53,002 nt of DNA from an uncultured Bacteroidales bacterium (GTDB lineage Bacteria > Bacteroidota > Bacteroidia > Bacteroidales > P3). A model generated the notes under the pieces. That model was not told the origin of the DNA. It searched no databases and saw only the letters and a list, made by a program, of their open reading frames with translations. Of the stretch, positions 43,187 through 51,968 are shown in pieces. Made by a program: the position numbers and the translations under genes. Within the stretch, counting starts at the first letter, position 1; every line of letters begins with the position of its first letter. The stretch lies in contig CAMHDJ010000013.1 in assembly GCA_946183915.1 (NCBI GenBank), positions 1 to 53,002 on the forward strand. Reading direction: 5' to 3'.

Positions 43187-43194
43187 CAAAATTA
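43187..43194 (-). promoter_or_regulatory. -7 box TAATTTTG upstream of ATPase-domain gene
   Basis: Minus-strand TAnnTTTG, ~60 bp before the ATG at 43128. It is back-to-back with the plus-strand box at 43221-43228. Confidence 0.55.
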
Positions 43195-43220
43195 CGCATA
43201 TTTTTTCAATGGGCGAATAA

Positions 43221-43228
43221 TATTTTTG
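43221..43228 (+). promoter_or_regulatory. -7 box TATTTTTG of exopolysaccharide/FKBP/cstA operon
   Basis: TAnnTTTG, 37 bp before the chosen ATG (43266). It is divergent to the minus-strand box at 43187-43194, and the -33 region overlaps that promoter. Confidence 0.55.
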
Positions 43229-43265
43229 AACGGGGTACGTTATGGGCTGTATATATAGTAAAGAA

Positions 43266-44168
43266 ATGACCCGTAGATTCCGATATAGCCTGTTGCTGCT
43301 GGCGGCGTTGTTGGCGACTGGTTGCCACGATGATCTGGTGCCGCCGTCGTTCATCCACCTGGATGCCATCACACTGGTGCCGCCGAGCGAGGGGGCCGTA
43401 ACGCTGGATCCCGGCTTCTACACAAGCGACATTGTGGCCGTCTACGCGGTGGCCCACTACGCGGGCGCGCCGACGGTGGACACGCTGGGCCTCTTCCGTC
43501 TGCCCTGCGACATTGCGGTGCTGCACGACGGTCCGGTCGAATACTTGAACCTCTACCCCGCCGTGGAGCAGAGCGGTTCGTCGCTGGCGCTGCCCTTCTA
43601 CACTTTCTACAACCGCATCCGACTGGAGAACCTCACACTCACATCGGGTGACACGCTCGACCTCGGCTCCCTGACCACCACCTATAACCCGCAGAACAAC
43701 GTGATGCTTTTTGAGCCTTTCGAGCCGACGGAGGGTAGCCTGCTGTTCGACTCGGTGATGCAGTGGCGGCCGGTGGCGCCGGAGGAGGCATGCACGGGCA
43801 TGGGCTACGGCTACGTGCCGGTGCCGGACTCGGTCTATGCCCTCACGTTCGGCATCGATCGCGACTTCGTGGTCACCGATCCCTCGACGCTGCTCTACCT
43901 GGAGTTCGATGTGCGGAGCGACCTCCCCTTCCGGGTGTACATGCTAACCTCGGAGCTGCGGGGGGCGAACCCGACACTGTACTCGGTGATGGAGGTGCGG
44001 GCGAGCGAGGAATGGGTGCATATCTACGCCAACTTGGGTCGCACATGGGCCTACGTCAACCACAATCCGGACTTCCGCATCCAGTTTGTGGCCCAAAACG
44101 AAGAGGGGGTCGGCGGCGAGGTGCGACTGGACAACGTCAGGCTTATGGCCACCACCGTGGCACTCTAA
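43266..44168 (+). CDS. Lipoprotein of unknown function at head of sugar-transferase operon
   Basis: 300 aa. MTRRFRYSLLLLAALLATGC is a complete lipoprotein signal, so the ATG at 43266 is preferred over 43242. The mature protein starts HDDLVPPSF and is beta-rich. Its C-terminal third (VHIYANLGRTWAYVN.., FRIQFVAQNEEG, VRLDNVRL) resembles carbohydrate-binding jelly-roll modules. No family named with certainty. The next gene starts 22 bp downstream. Confidence 0.75.
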   Translation: MTRRFRYSLLLLAALLATGCHDDLVPPSFIHLDAITLVPPSEGAVTLDPGFYTSDIVAVYAVAHYAGAPTVDTLGLFRLPCDIAVLHDGPVEYLNLYPAVEQSGSSLALPFYTFYNRIRLENLTLTSGDTLDLGSLTTTYNPQNNVMLFEPFEPTEGSLLFDSVMQWRPVAPEEACTGMGYGYVPVPDSVYALTFGIDRDFVVTDPSTLLYLEFDVRSDLPFRVYMLTSELRGANPTLYSVMEVRASEEWVHIYANLGRTWAYVNHNPDFRIQFVAQNEEGVGGEVRLDNVRLMATTVAL

Positions 44169-44190
44169 GGTTCACACTTCCAAGACTCAC

Positions 44191-45606
44191 ATGAAGAAAA
44201 AACAGACCATCAAATACATCCTCTGCGACATTCTGTCGGCCATCCTGGCATGGACAGCGCTGTTCGTCTATCGCAAACTGACGCTGGAAGAGAGCGGCCT
44301 GGAGGGCCTCGAGCAGGTGCTCCACGACACGAACTACTGGCTGGGGATAGTCATCGTACCCCTCGGATGGCTGATACTCTACACTATCCAAGGCACTTAT
44401 CGCAACGTGCTCCGCAAGGCACGTCTGAACGAATTGCTGCAGACTGTGCTAGCTTCGGTGATCGGTACGGTAGTGATCTTCTTCGTGCTGCTTATCGACG
44501 ACGAGATGCCTACCTATCGCGACTACTATGCCTCGTCGCTCTTCCTGCTGGTGGTGCACTTTGTACTGACCTATGTGCCCCGCCTGATCATCACCTCGCA
44601 GACCGTGCGCCGGGTTCACGACCGCCGCATCGGCTTCCCGACCCTCATGATTGGCGACGGTCCCAAGGCCATGCAGACTTATCTGGATCTAGAGAACCAG
44701 GAGACATACAGCGGCAACCTCTTCGTCGGCCACATCATCGTCGGCGACACCCACCCGTCCGAAGTCGACAAGGTGATGCCCTGCCTAGGCACGGTGGGCG
44801 ACCTGCGCCGCCTGGTGGACGAGTACCGCCTGGAGGAGGCCATCATTGCGGTGGAGGAGAACGAGCAGGGACAGGTGAACGAGATACTGCGGGCACTGCA
44901 GAGCAGCGGCGACCTGATCATCAAGATCACCCCCGATGCCCGCGACCTGATCGTGGGCTCCATAAAACAAGAGAGCATCTTCCACTCGCCCCTGATTGTG
45001 ATCAACAACCGGCTGATGGCCGAATGGCAGTACTCGCTGAAGCGCATCTTTGACGTGGTCATCTCGCTGGTGGCCATGGTGGTGCTTTCGCCAGTCTATC
45101 TGGTGACGGCCATCATCGTCAAATGCACCTCGCCAGGCCCCGTCTTCTACGCCCAGGAGCGCATCGGATACCACGGCAAGCCGTTCAAGATGCACAAGTT
45201 CCGCTCCATGTATGTGGACGCCGAGAAGGCAGGCCCCGCCCTGAGCAAGGACGACGACCCTCGCATCACCCCCTTCGGACGCTTCATGCGCAAGGTGCGA
45301 CTTGACGAGATACCGCAGTTCTACAACGTGCTGAAAGGCACTATGAGTGTCGTCGGTCCCCGGCCTGAGCGACAGTACTACATCGACCAGATCGTGAAAA
45401 GAGCGCCAGAATACCTGCTGCTGCAGCGCATCAAACCCGGCATCACCTCGTGGGGCCAGGTGAAGTACGGCTACGCCTCGACGGTCGACGAGATGGTGGA
45501 GCGCCTGCGCTACGACTTGCTCTACCTCGACAACATGTCGCTCACCACCGACCTCAAGATACTCCTATACACCGTCATCATCATTCTTCAAGGACGAGGA
45601 AAATAA
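44191..45606 (+). CDS. Polyprenyl-phosphate sugar-1-phosphate transferase (WcaJ/WbaP type)
   Basis: 471 aa. About four N-terminal helices, a central nucleotide-binding-like domain (FPTLMIGDGPKAMQTY), one further helix, then the catalytic domain: KRIFDVVISL, SPGPVFYAQERIG, KFRSMYVDAE, RKVRLDEIPQF and VGPRPER. Starts a surface polysaccharide by linking sugar-1-phosphate to undecaprenyl phosphate. The ATG at 44191 (MKKKQTIKYI) is chosen over a longer frame inside the previous gene. Confidence 0.94.
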   Translation: MKKKQTIKYILCDILSAILAWTALFVYRKLTLEESGLEGLEQVLHDTNYWLGIVIVPLGWLILYTIQGTYRNVLRKARLNELLQTVLASVIGTVVIFFVLLIDDEMPTYRDYYASSLFLLVVHFVLTYVPRLIITSQTVRRVHDRRIGFPTLMIGDGPKAMQTYLDLENQETYSGNLFVGHIIVGDTHPSEVDKVMPCLGTVGDLRRLVDEYRLEEAIIAVEENEQGQVNEILRALQSSGDLIIKITPDARDLIVGSIKQESIFHSPLIVINNRLMAEWQYSLKRIFDVVISLVAMVVLSPVYLVTAIIVKCTSPGPVFYAQERIGYHGKPFKMHKFRSMYVDAEKAGPALSKDDDPRITPFGRFMRKVRLDEIPQFYNVLKGTMSVVGPRPERQYYIDQIVKRAPEYLLLQRIKPGITSWGQVKYGYASTVDEMVERLRYDLLYLDNMSLTTDLKILLYTVIIILQGRGK

Positions 45607-45619
45607 ACACAAGAAAGAT

Positions 45620-46324
45620 ATGAAACAGACACTACTGATCATGGCCGTCGGAGCCTTGCTTCTCACCGCCTGTCACCCCACCCCGAAAGTTCCCCAGTTG
45701 GAGAGTCACCAAGACAGCGTCTCGTGGGCCATGGGAGAAGAAATCGGCATGTCGCTCAAGGAAATGCAGTCAACTCTGCACCTTGACAACGAGATGGTGC
45801 AGCGCGCCGTGTCCCACATCCTGGCCAATGGCGACCGGGCCTTCGACGACAGCACCTACCGCGTGATCATGAGCCAGATCATCATGACCCAACAGGCGGA
45901 AAACATACGGCGCGAGAACCAGCAGCAGGCCAACGTCGACCAGCAGCAGGAGGCCTTCTTCGCCCAGCTCGTCAAGGATCATCCGGAGGTCAAGAAGCAC
46001 CCCTCGGGCTTCTACTACGAGCAGATCAAGGCCGGCAAGGGTCGCAACGCCAAGGTGGGCGACCGCGTCAGTTTCGACTACCGCAGTTTCCTGATGTTCA
46101 CCGGACAGCCCTATGACCAGACCTACGGCAAGCGCGCCCCCATCCTTCACGTAGTGGGGCGTCCCATGTTCCAAGGCCTCATCGACGGCATACAGATGAT
46201 GAACGCCGGCAGCATCTACCGCTTCTATTTCCCCTACCAGCTGGCCTTCGGCACGCAGGGGTCGGGCGACATACCGGGTTGCACCCCCTTCATCTACGAG
46301 GTGGAGGTCCACGAAGTGCTATAA
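45620..46324 (+). CDS. FKBP-type peptidyl-prolyl isomerase lipoprotein
   Basis: 234 aa. Lipobox LLLTAC at residue 18, then an N-terminal helical dimerisation-like domain (DSVSWAMGEEIGMSLK). The C-terminal FKBP domain follows from ~residue 125 (GFYYEQIKAGKG, VGDRVSFDYRSF, FQGLIDGIQMMNAGSIYRFYFPYQLAFG, FIYEVEVHEV). Helps fold envelope proteins in the periplasm. Operon spacing 13 and 18 bp. Confidence 0.93.
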   Translation: MKQTLLIMAVGALLLTACHPTPKVPQLESHQDSVSWAMGEEIGMSLKEMQSTLHLDNEMVQRAVSHILANGDRAFDDSTYRVIMSQIIMTQQAENIRRENQQQANVDQQQEAFFAQLVKDHPEVKKHPSGFYYEQIKAGKGRNAKVGDRVSFDYRSFLMFTGQPYDQTYGKRAPILHVVGRPMFQGLIDGIQMMNAGSIYRFYFPYQLAFGTQGSGDIPGCTPFIYEVEVHEVL

Positions 46325-46342
46325 TCCAAATCACATCGCATC

Positions 46343-47791
46343 ATGATATCATTCGTAATTGCCATCATCTTGCTGGTACTCGGCTACTGGCTCTACTCCA
46401 AAGTAATCGAACGAATCATCGGCGTCGACCCCACCCGCACCACGCCCGCCGTGGCGCACCCCGACGGTGTGGACTACGTGCCCATGAAGCCGTGGCGCGT
46501 GTTCCTCATCCAGTTCCTCAACATCGCCGGCGTGGGTCCCATCTGCGGCGCCATCATGGGTGCGCAATTCGGCACCGCCTCGTTCCTATGGATTGTCTTC
46601 GGCTGCATCTTCGCCGGTGCGGTGCACGACTTCATCAGCGGCTTTATCTCCATCCGTATGGACGGCGCCTCGCTGCCCGAGATCCACGGCAAGTACCTCG
46701 GCAACGGCATGAAGCAGTTCATGCGCGGCTTCACGGTGCTGCTGATGATCCTGGTGGGCGCCGTCTTCGTGAACACCCCCGCCGTACTGCTCAACCAGAA
46801 CTTCACCCCCGGCTGGAACATCTACATCTGGGTGGGCATCATCTTCGCCTACTATCTGCTGGCCACCCTGCTGCCTATCGACAAGGTGATTGGCAAGATA
46901 TACCCCGTCTTCGGCATCCTGCTGCTGGCCATGGCCGTGGCCATCGTGGTGGCCTTTGTGGTCTACCGGGTGCCCGTGCCCGAGGTGTGGGACGGCCTGG
47001 AGAACCGCCACCCCAAGGCCGCCAGCAACCCCATCTTCCCCATGATGTTCATCAGCATCGCCTGCGGCGCCATCAGCGGCTTCCACGCCACGCAGAGCCC
47101 CCTCATGGCGCGCTGCATGGTCAACGAGAAGCAGGCCCGCCCTATCTTCTACGGCGCCATGATCACCGAAGGTGTCGTGGCCCTCATCTGGGCTGCCGCC
47201 GCCACCTATTTCTTCCACGACAAGCCCGAGCTCTGCATCGGCAAGAGCGGCAACGACATGGTGGGCGTCATCGCCAACGAGTGGTTCCCCAAGGCCATCG
47301 CCGTCATCTGCATCCTCGGCGTCATCAGCGCCGCCGTCACCAGCGGCGACACCGCCCTGCGGTCGGCACGCCTCATCGTGGCCGACTTCATGCATGTGGA
47401 CCAGAAGCCCATACCCAAGCGCCTGCTCGTGGCCCTGCCGGTCTTCGTGCTGGCCGCCGCACTGCTCATCTTCTCGCTGGCCGACGCCGAGGGTTTCCAG
47501 GTCATCTGGCGCTACTTCTCGTGGGCCAACCAGTTCCTGTCGATGGTCACCCTGTGGGCCATCACCGTCTTCCTCAGCCGTCACCTGCCTGGCAAGGCAT
47601 GGTACTGGATCACCCTCATCCCCGCCCTCTTCATGAGCATGGTGACCATCAGCTTCCTGCTGGTGGCCGAGAAGGAGGGCCTCGGCAGCGTCCTGCCCCG
47701 CACCGCCGGCTACTGCATCGCCGCCGTCATCACCGCAGCCCTCGGCGTGCTTTTCTTCGTCAAGAAAAAACACACAGAAACAATAAAATAG
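46343..47791 (+). CDS. cstA: Carbon starvation protein A family transporter
   Basis: 482 aa, about 13 membrane helices. Family signatures: FLIQFLNIAGVGPICGAIMGAQFG near residue 53, GAVHDFISG near 93, and SGFHATQSPLMARC near 233. CstA proteins import peptides or pyruvate during carbon limitation; Bacteroidota members are shorter (~480) than the ~700-aa E. coli form. Last gene of the operon. Confidence 0.94.
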   Translation: MISFVIAIILLVLGYWLYSKVIERIIGVDPTRTTPAVAHPDGVDYVPMKPWRVFLIQFLNIAGVGPICGAIMGAQFGTASFLWIVFGCIFAGAVHDFISGFISIRMDGASLPEIHGKYLGNGMKQFMRGFTVLLMILVGAVFVNTPAVLLNQNFTPGWNIYIWVGIIFAYYLLATLLPIDKVIGKIYPVFGILLLAMAVAIVVAFVVYRVPVPEVWDGLENRHPKAASNPIFPMMFISIACGAISGFHATQSPLMARCMVNEKQARPIFYGAMITEGVVALIWAAAATYFFHDKPELCIGKSGNDMVGVIANEWFPKAIAVICILGVISAAVTSGDTALRSARLIVADFMHVDQKPIPKRLLVALPVFVLAAALLIFSLADAEGFQVIWRYFSWANQFLSMVTLWAITVFLSRHLPGKAWYWITLIPALFMSMVTISFLLVAEKEGLGSVLPRTAGYCIAAVITAALGVLFFVKKKHTETIK

Positions 47792-47823
47792 CAAAAAATA
47801 CGTTGTATTTTTAGAAAAAGTTG

Positions 47824-47831
47824 TATCTTTG
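47824..47831 (+). promoter_or_regulatory. -7 box TATCTTTG
   Basis: TAnnTTTG with a TTG at 47803-47805, 18 nt upstream, as -33. Drives the secreted protein gene at 47855. Confidence 0.7.
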
Positions 47832-47854
47832 CACTTTGAAAAACAATGATTAAC

Positions 47855-48682
47855 ATGAAGAAAAATATCGCACTCATCCTCGCCTTGCTCGTTGTGGGCA
47901 CGGCATTTGCAGGCCCCAAGCCCCGCAAGAATTCGCGTACCGAAATGGGCATCCACGGCAACGCAATCTATGTGATTGAGTACACCTACAACCTCCGCGG
48001 AGGCCGCGACGGGGGCCGTCAGCTCATCTGCATCGACAGCATCACCTTCGACAACCGTGGCAACTTCGCCGACAAGTTCCGCACCAAAGCCAACGACTAC
48101 ACGTGGTACTCCTACTACTTCGACGTCAACGGCTACAGCCTCGGCTGGAACGAGTACAACCGCGAGAAGATGCTCACCGGCCGCACGGCCTACCTCAACG
48201 ACCGCGACGGCAACCGCATCGAGCGCACTGTCTTCCTTGGCAACCAGATGACCAAGAAGGAAAGCAGCAAGTTCGTCGGCGGCCAGAAGGTGGAGGAGCA
48301 GAGCTTCGATCAGGACGGCGAGATGACCGAGAAGCGCACCTACAAATACGACCAGAAGGGCAACTGCATCGAGATGGAGTTCTACAACCGCGACGGCGAG
48401 CTGATGCAGCACTACCTCTACAAGTACGACGCCCGCGGCAACCGCATCGAGTGGCGCTTCTACGACGCCGACGAGTTCCTCTCAGCCCTGACCACCTACT
48501 ACTACGACGACCACGACAACCTGATCGAGGTCAGCTCGTTCAACTACGACGAGCACCTGAACTGGAAGCACAGCTACGTCTACGAGTACGACGAGGACGA
48601 CAACTGGGTGCGCCAGACCATCTACCGCAACAACGTCCCCTACCAGGTCATCGAGCGCGAGATCGCCTTCCCGGCGAACTGA
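47855..48682 (+). CDS. Secreted YD/RHS-like repeat protein
   Basis: 275 aa. Signal peptide MKKNIALILALLVVGTAFA. Then ~7 repeats of the YD type (e.g. YKYDQKGNCIEMEFYNRDGE, YKYDARGNRIEWRFYDADE, YYYDDHDNLIEVSSF), strongly acidic and tyrosine-rich. Such short exported proteins in Bacteroidota are uncharacterised; they are not full RHS toxins. The ATG at 47855 is chosen for the signal; ATG 47846 is also possible. Confidence 0.78.
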   Translation: MKKNIALILALLVVGTAFAGPKPRKNSRTEMGIHGNAIYVIEYTYNLRGGRDGGRQLICIDSITFDNRGNFADKFRTKANDYTWYSYYFDVNGYSLGWNEYNREKMLTGRTAYLNDRDGNRIERTVFLGNQMTKKESSKFVGGQKVEEQSFDQDGEMTEKRTYKYDQKGNCIEMEFYNRDGELMQHYLYKYDARGNRIEWRFYDADEFLSALTTYYYDDHDNLIEVSSFNYDEHLNWKHSYVYEYDEDDNWVRQTIYRNNVPYQVIEREIAFPAN

Positions 48683-48688
48683 TAAGCC

Positions 48689-48934
48689 ATGCCCACCCTC
48701 TTCAAGATATTCAACTTCCGGTTCATGTTCTACTCAGGAGACCATGAACCGGTTCACATTCATGTTGTACGCGGAGGCTGTGAGGCCAAGTTCAACGTGC
48801 AGCCTCTGGAGATGGTGTACAATCATGGCTTCAAGCAACATGAGATAACGCTCATCCGCTCGCTGGTGGAAGAGAACGCCGATGTGATTGCGGAGCGGTG
48901 GCAGGAATTCTTCGGGAACAAAAACAATGGATAG
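48689..48934 (+). CDS. DUF4160 protein
   Basis: 81 aa, the family's usual size. FRFMFYSGDHEPVHIHV carries the conserved HxPxHxHV-like motif, and HEITLIRSLVEEN follows. Small cytosolic protein, commonly encoded just before a DUF2442 gene; the pair is suspected to be a toxin-antitoxin-like module (inference). Begins 6 bp after the previous stop. Confidence 0.88.
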   Translation: MPTLFKIFNFRFMFYSGDHEPVHIHVVRGGCEAKFNVQPLEMVYNHGFKQHEITLIRSLVEENADVIAERWQEFFGNKNNG

Positions 48935-49259
48935 GAAATACATAGCACGCGTTTGGGTGGACGACCACGCCGTCTATGCCGAGACCACCGACGGTCTGCG
49001 GGCAAGCTATGAGTTTGCCCAATGGCCCCGCCTACGCAATGCCACCGCCACCCAGCGGCAGGCTTTCGAACTCTCCTATGGCGGCATCCATTGGCCTGAC
49101 ATCGATGAAGACCTGAGTTTCGAGGGTATGTTCCATGATGTTGGCCTCTGCGACATCACACCTTCCGAGGATGCCGTCTGCTACCTAGCTCCATACGATA
49201 CCGAAGATGATACACCACTCCCCACTGCCGCCGAAGATACGGCAGAGTATGGGAAGTGA
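48927..49259 (+). CDS. DUF2442 protein
   Basis: 110 aa. RVWVDDHAVYAETTDGLRASYEFAQWPRL matches DUF2442 (W..D..LYV...DG....v....p.L), and ELSYGGIHWPDIDEDLS is the conserved IHWP..DEDL end. Overlaps the DUF4160 gene by 8 bp, so the two are translationally coupled. The C-terminus carries an extra ~40 acidic residues after the core. Confidence 0.88.
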   Translation: MDRKYIARVWVDDHAVYAETTDGLRASYEFAQWPRLRNATATQRQAFELSYGGIHWPDIDEDLSFEGMFHDVGLCDITPSEDAVCYLAPYDTEDDTPLPTAAEDTAEYGK

Positions 49260-49359
49260 TTAATAAACTATAGTGTAACCAAACCCGCTGCCAATGAAGC
49301 ACTGCGCTTAGATTAATATGCACATCATAGAATAGGAAAGAAGCGAAACGAGCTTATCT

Positions 49360-49488
49360 GGTCATTCTGAAAACTTCGACACTTTTCAAACTTTACCAGG
49401 AACGGCGACGGCGCTCCCGTCAATATGGCGTGGGCTTTAATACGTTGAAATTTGGTAAAGTTAGGTAGTCGAAGACCTCAGAATGACC
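49360..49488. repeat. Long imperfect inverted repeat (129 bp)
   Basis: Arms pair in order: GGTCATTCTGA 49360-49370 with TCAGAATGACC 49478-49488; CTTCGAC 49374-49380 with GTCGAAG 49468-49474; AACTTTACCA 49389-49398 with TGGTAAAGTT 49453-49462; inner GACGG 49407-49411 with CCGTC 49417-49421. No protein gene. It could be a MITE-like element or a structured RNA. The rest of the 49260-49570 spacer shows nothing else. Confidence 0.78.
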
Positions 49489-49570
49489 GATGGAGACACA
49501 AAGTACCACGCTCTTTTTATGTGCATATCCTCTCTTGGGTACAAAAGCAACATTAAATAAATGATACAAA

Positions 49571-50206
49571 ATGAAAACAAACATCAAACTCATCGCGGCC
49601 ATGATGATGGCAACAGCCATGCTCTTCTCGGCATGCAAGAAGGAAGAAGAAACGTCCGACACAACAAACACTCCGCCTGACGTTCCTGCAACGCCAACCA
49701 TCACCAACGCCACATTCACTTTTGACGGTCAGACGGTACAATTGGGCAGTCTTTCCACTAAAGTAAAACAATTCACAACCTCCTATGGCACCAATGGCCA
49801 ACGGCTGGTAATTGATGCTGCTTCAACCGAAAAGCCCGCGGGTTGCACGATGAACATGCCGACTTTCCACATCGTAATAGAGCAGGTGGGTGGCGACGCA
49901 ACCTGGCGTATTATCCGCGACAGCACCTACGCCTACACGGACGACATGCTGGCTAACGAAACACAGCGCAACTATTTCACCGAGTCGGTGAACGCCCAGA
50001 CAGTCCGCCCCGTCAAGCCAAACTACATCCATTATTCTTCCTCACAGTATACAGACCGTCCTGTCAACAGCGAAAACAAGACTGTGAGCATCAATTGCCA
50101 GATTACGTTCCAAGGTGTCTATGAGAAAGAAACCACGTGGACGTATAATCCACAAGATCTAAAAGGGCTGAGCCTCTCCATTCGGGAAAACCCTTACACG
50201 GAATAG
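49571..50206 (+). CDS. Hypothetical lipoprotein
   Basis: 211 aa. Signal with lipobox MLFSAC at residue 22, then KKEEE and a Thr/Pro linker; the mature part is beta-rich with no recognised motif. Less GC-rich than its neighbours. Stand-alone gene with its own terminator at 50230. Confidence 0.72.
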   Translation: MKTNIKLIAAMMMATAMLFSACKKEEETSDTTNTPPDVPATPTITNATFTFDGQTVQLGSLSTKVKQFTTSYGTNGQRLVIDAASTEKPAGCTMNMPTFHIVIEQVGGDATWRIIRDSTYAYTDDMLANETQRNYFTESVNAQTVRPVKPNYIHYSSSQYTDRPVNSENKTVSINCQITFQGVYEKETTWTYNPQDLKGLSLSIRENPYTE

Positions 50207-50229
50207 TGACGACTTCACAACAGCGAAAG

Positions 50230-50254
50230 GAGCCTCTCTGCGAGGCTCTTTTTT
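50230..50254 (+). terminator. Rho-independent terminator
   Basis: Stem GAGCCTC (50230-50236) / GAGGCTC (50242-50248) followed by TTTTTT, 24 bp after the lipoprotein stop. Confidence 0.9.
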
Positions 50255-50258
50255 GTTT

Positions 50259-50320
50259 TCAGAACAGGGCCAGCTGGCGGACGCCCTGCTGGCAGTGGTG
50301 CTGGTAGGGGCAGGCGTAGG
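50259..50320 (-). pseudogene. Remnant of the 3' end of the 51960-52727 nuclease gene
   Basis: 62 bp matching the last codons of the Cas4-like gene with about five mismatches. On the minus strand it reads YACPYQHHCQQGVRQLALF then TGA, against YACPYQQHCQQGVRQLALF in the intact gene. The MATE gene lies exactly between the two copies, so a duplication or insertion event framed by this sequence is likely. Nothing of the gene is left upstream of the match. Confidence 0.82.
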
Positions 50321-50464
50321 CTTCAAAACAATACCTCGCTCACCGGCGGGTGCAAGATTTAACATTATTTAACTATATCGCACACAATACGCCCTAAAAA
50401 CGAATTTTTCGACTTGCATCTAAGTCGTTGATTCTAGGCATTATCGATGCTCGCATGCATAGAT

Positions 50465-50508
50465 GATGCCTGGGGGATGCTTGGGGGATGCCTGGAGGAT
50501 GCTTGGAA
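50465..50508. repeat. Four 11-bp tandem repeats (GATGCCTGGGG)
   Basis: Units at 50465-50475, 50476-50486, 50487-50497 and 50498-50508, alternating GATGCCTGG and GATGCTTGG. They lie upstream of the MATE promoter box. No gene in 50321-50591. Confidence 0.8.
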
Positions 50509-50546
50509 GGGGCCGATTTTGTGGGGCGTGGTCCGTTTTTTTTTCG

Positions 50547-50554
50547 TAATTTTG
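50547..50554 (+). promoter_or_regulatory. -7 box TAATTTTG of MATE gene
   Basis: TAnnTTTG 37 bp before the TTG start at 50592; TTTG at 50518-50521 is 25 nt upstream, longer than the usual spacing. Confidence 0.55.
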
Positions 50555-50591
50555 CACCTCGTAAGTAGCCGCTATCGACCCACCGATTGCC

Positions 50592-51968
50592 TTGACCCTC
50601 AACGACAAATACACGGAGATGACCGCCACACCCGTCCGCCGGCTGGTGCTGCGGCTGGCTGTGCCCACGGTGGTGAGCATGATGGTGACGTCGCTCTACA
50701 ATATCGTCGACGCCGCCTTCGTGGGCCACCTCAGCACCGAGGCCACGGCCGGCATCGGTGTGGCATTCGCCTATATGATTGTGGTACAGGCGCTTGGCTT
50801 CTTCTTCGGCCACGGGTCGGGCAACTATATCTCGCGCGAGCTGGGCGCCCAGCGGCACGCCACGGCCTCGACGATGGCGTCGGTGGGCTTCTTCACGCCC
50901 CTGCTGCTGGGCATCGGCATGGCCGTCGGCTTCGGTACCCACCTGCCGCAGCTGGCCCGCCTGCTCGGTGCCACGCCCGACGTGGTGCCCTTCGCCGCCG
51001 AGTACCTGCGCTACATCGTCTACTCCACCCCCCTGATGATGACGGCCCTGACGCTGAACAACCAGCTGCGCCTGCAGGGCAACGCCCGCTACGGCATGGT
51101 GGGCATCGTGGCGGGGGCGGTGCTGAATATCGTGCTCGACGCGCTCTTCATCCCCGTGCTGGGCTGGGGCGTGACGGGGGCGTCGCTGGCCACGGCCGCA
51201 AGCCAGACCGTCAGCTTCGGCCTGCTGCTGTGGGGCACCACGCGCGACGGCAGCGTCCACCTCAGCCTGCGCCAGTTCCGCCCCTCGTGGCGCGCCTACT
51301 ACGAGATCCTGATGGGCGGCCTGCCGTCGCTCTGCCGCCAGGTGTTCAACTGCACGTCGGCCATCTGCCTCAACTACGCCGCCGCCCGCTACGCCCCGGC
51401 GGGGCAGGAGGCCTCGGTGGTGGCGGCCTTCGCGGTGGTGACGCGCACCATGATGTTCGCCTTCTCGTTCGTGCTCGGCATCAACCAGGGCTTCCAGCCC
51501 GTGGCGGGCTTCAACTACGGCGCCCGGCGCTACGACCGCGTGCGGCTCTCCTACCTCTTCACCGCCTCGCTGTCGGTGGCCCTGCTGCTGGTCATCTCGG
51601 CGGCGGGATTCGTCTTCGCGCCGCAGGTCATACGCCTCTACCGCGACCAGGATCCGGTGATGCTGGCCGTCGGCATCGAGGCGCTGCGCTACCAGTGCGC
51701 CTCGTTCACGCTGATCGGGTTCTCCACCACGACCAACATGCTCTTCCAGGTGATCCGCATGCCCATCCGCTCCACCCTGATCAGCATCGGCCGGCAGGGC
51801 CTCTTCTTCCTGCCGGCGCTGTTCGTCCTGCCCCTGTTTTGGGGGCTGCAGGGGGTCATGCTCACCCAGCCCGTCGCCGACGCGGCGACGTTCCTCTTCA
51901 GTATTCCGTTTGCGGTGTGGATCACGCGCAGGCTCAGCCGCCAGGCGGCCGAGGGCGCTTCAGAATAG
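50592..51968 (+). CDS. MATE-family multidrug/metabolite exporter
   Basis: 458 aa, twelve membrane helices in two bundles; VPTVVSMMVTSLYNIVDAAFVGHL opens the first and GLPSLCRQVFNCTS the second half. FSFVLGINQGFQPVAGFNYGA is a typical MATE segment. Exports cationic compounds with sodium or proton import. The start is TTG at 50592, which gives LNDKYTEMTATPVRRLV, the N-terminus expected for Bacteroidota homologues; ATG 50619 is the alternative. Confidence 0.92.
   Translation: MTLNDKYTEMTATPVRRLVLRLAVPTVVSMMVTSLYNIVDAAFVGHLSTEATAGIGVAFAYMIVVQALGFFFGHGSGNYISRELGAQRHATASTMASVGFFTPLLLGIGMAVGFGTHLPQLARLLGATPDVVPFAAEYLRYIVYSTPLMMTALTLNNQLRLQGNARYGMVGIVAGAVLNIVLDALFIPVLGWGVTGASLATAASQTVSFGLLLWGTTRDGSVHLSLRQFRPSWRAYYEILMGGLPSLCRQVFNCTSAICLNYAAARYAPAGQEASVVAAFAVVTRTMMFAFSFVLGINQGFQPVAGFNYGARRYDRVRLSYLFTASLSVALLLVISAAGFVFAPQVIRLYRDQDPVMLAVGIEALRYQCASFTLIGFSTTTNMLFQVIRMPIRSTLISIGRQGLFFLPALFVLPLFWGLQGVMLTQPVADAATFLFSIPFAVWITRRLSRQAAEGASE

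Noticed and set aside
50465-50508. 11-bp repeats considered as a CRISPR or iteron array
   Set aside because: Units are directly adjacent without spacers and only four copies; no replication gene nearby.
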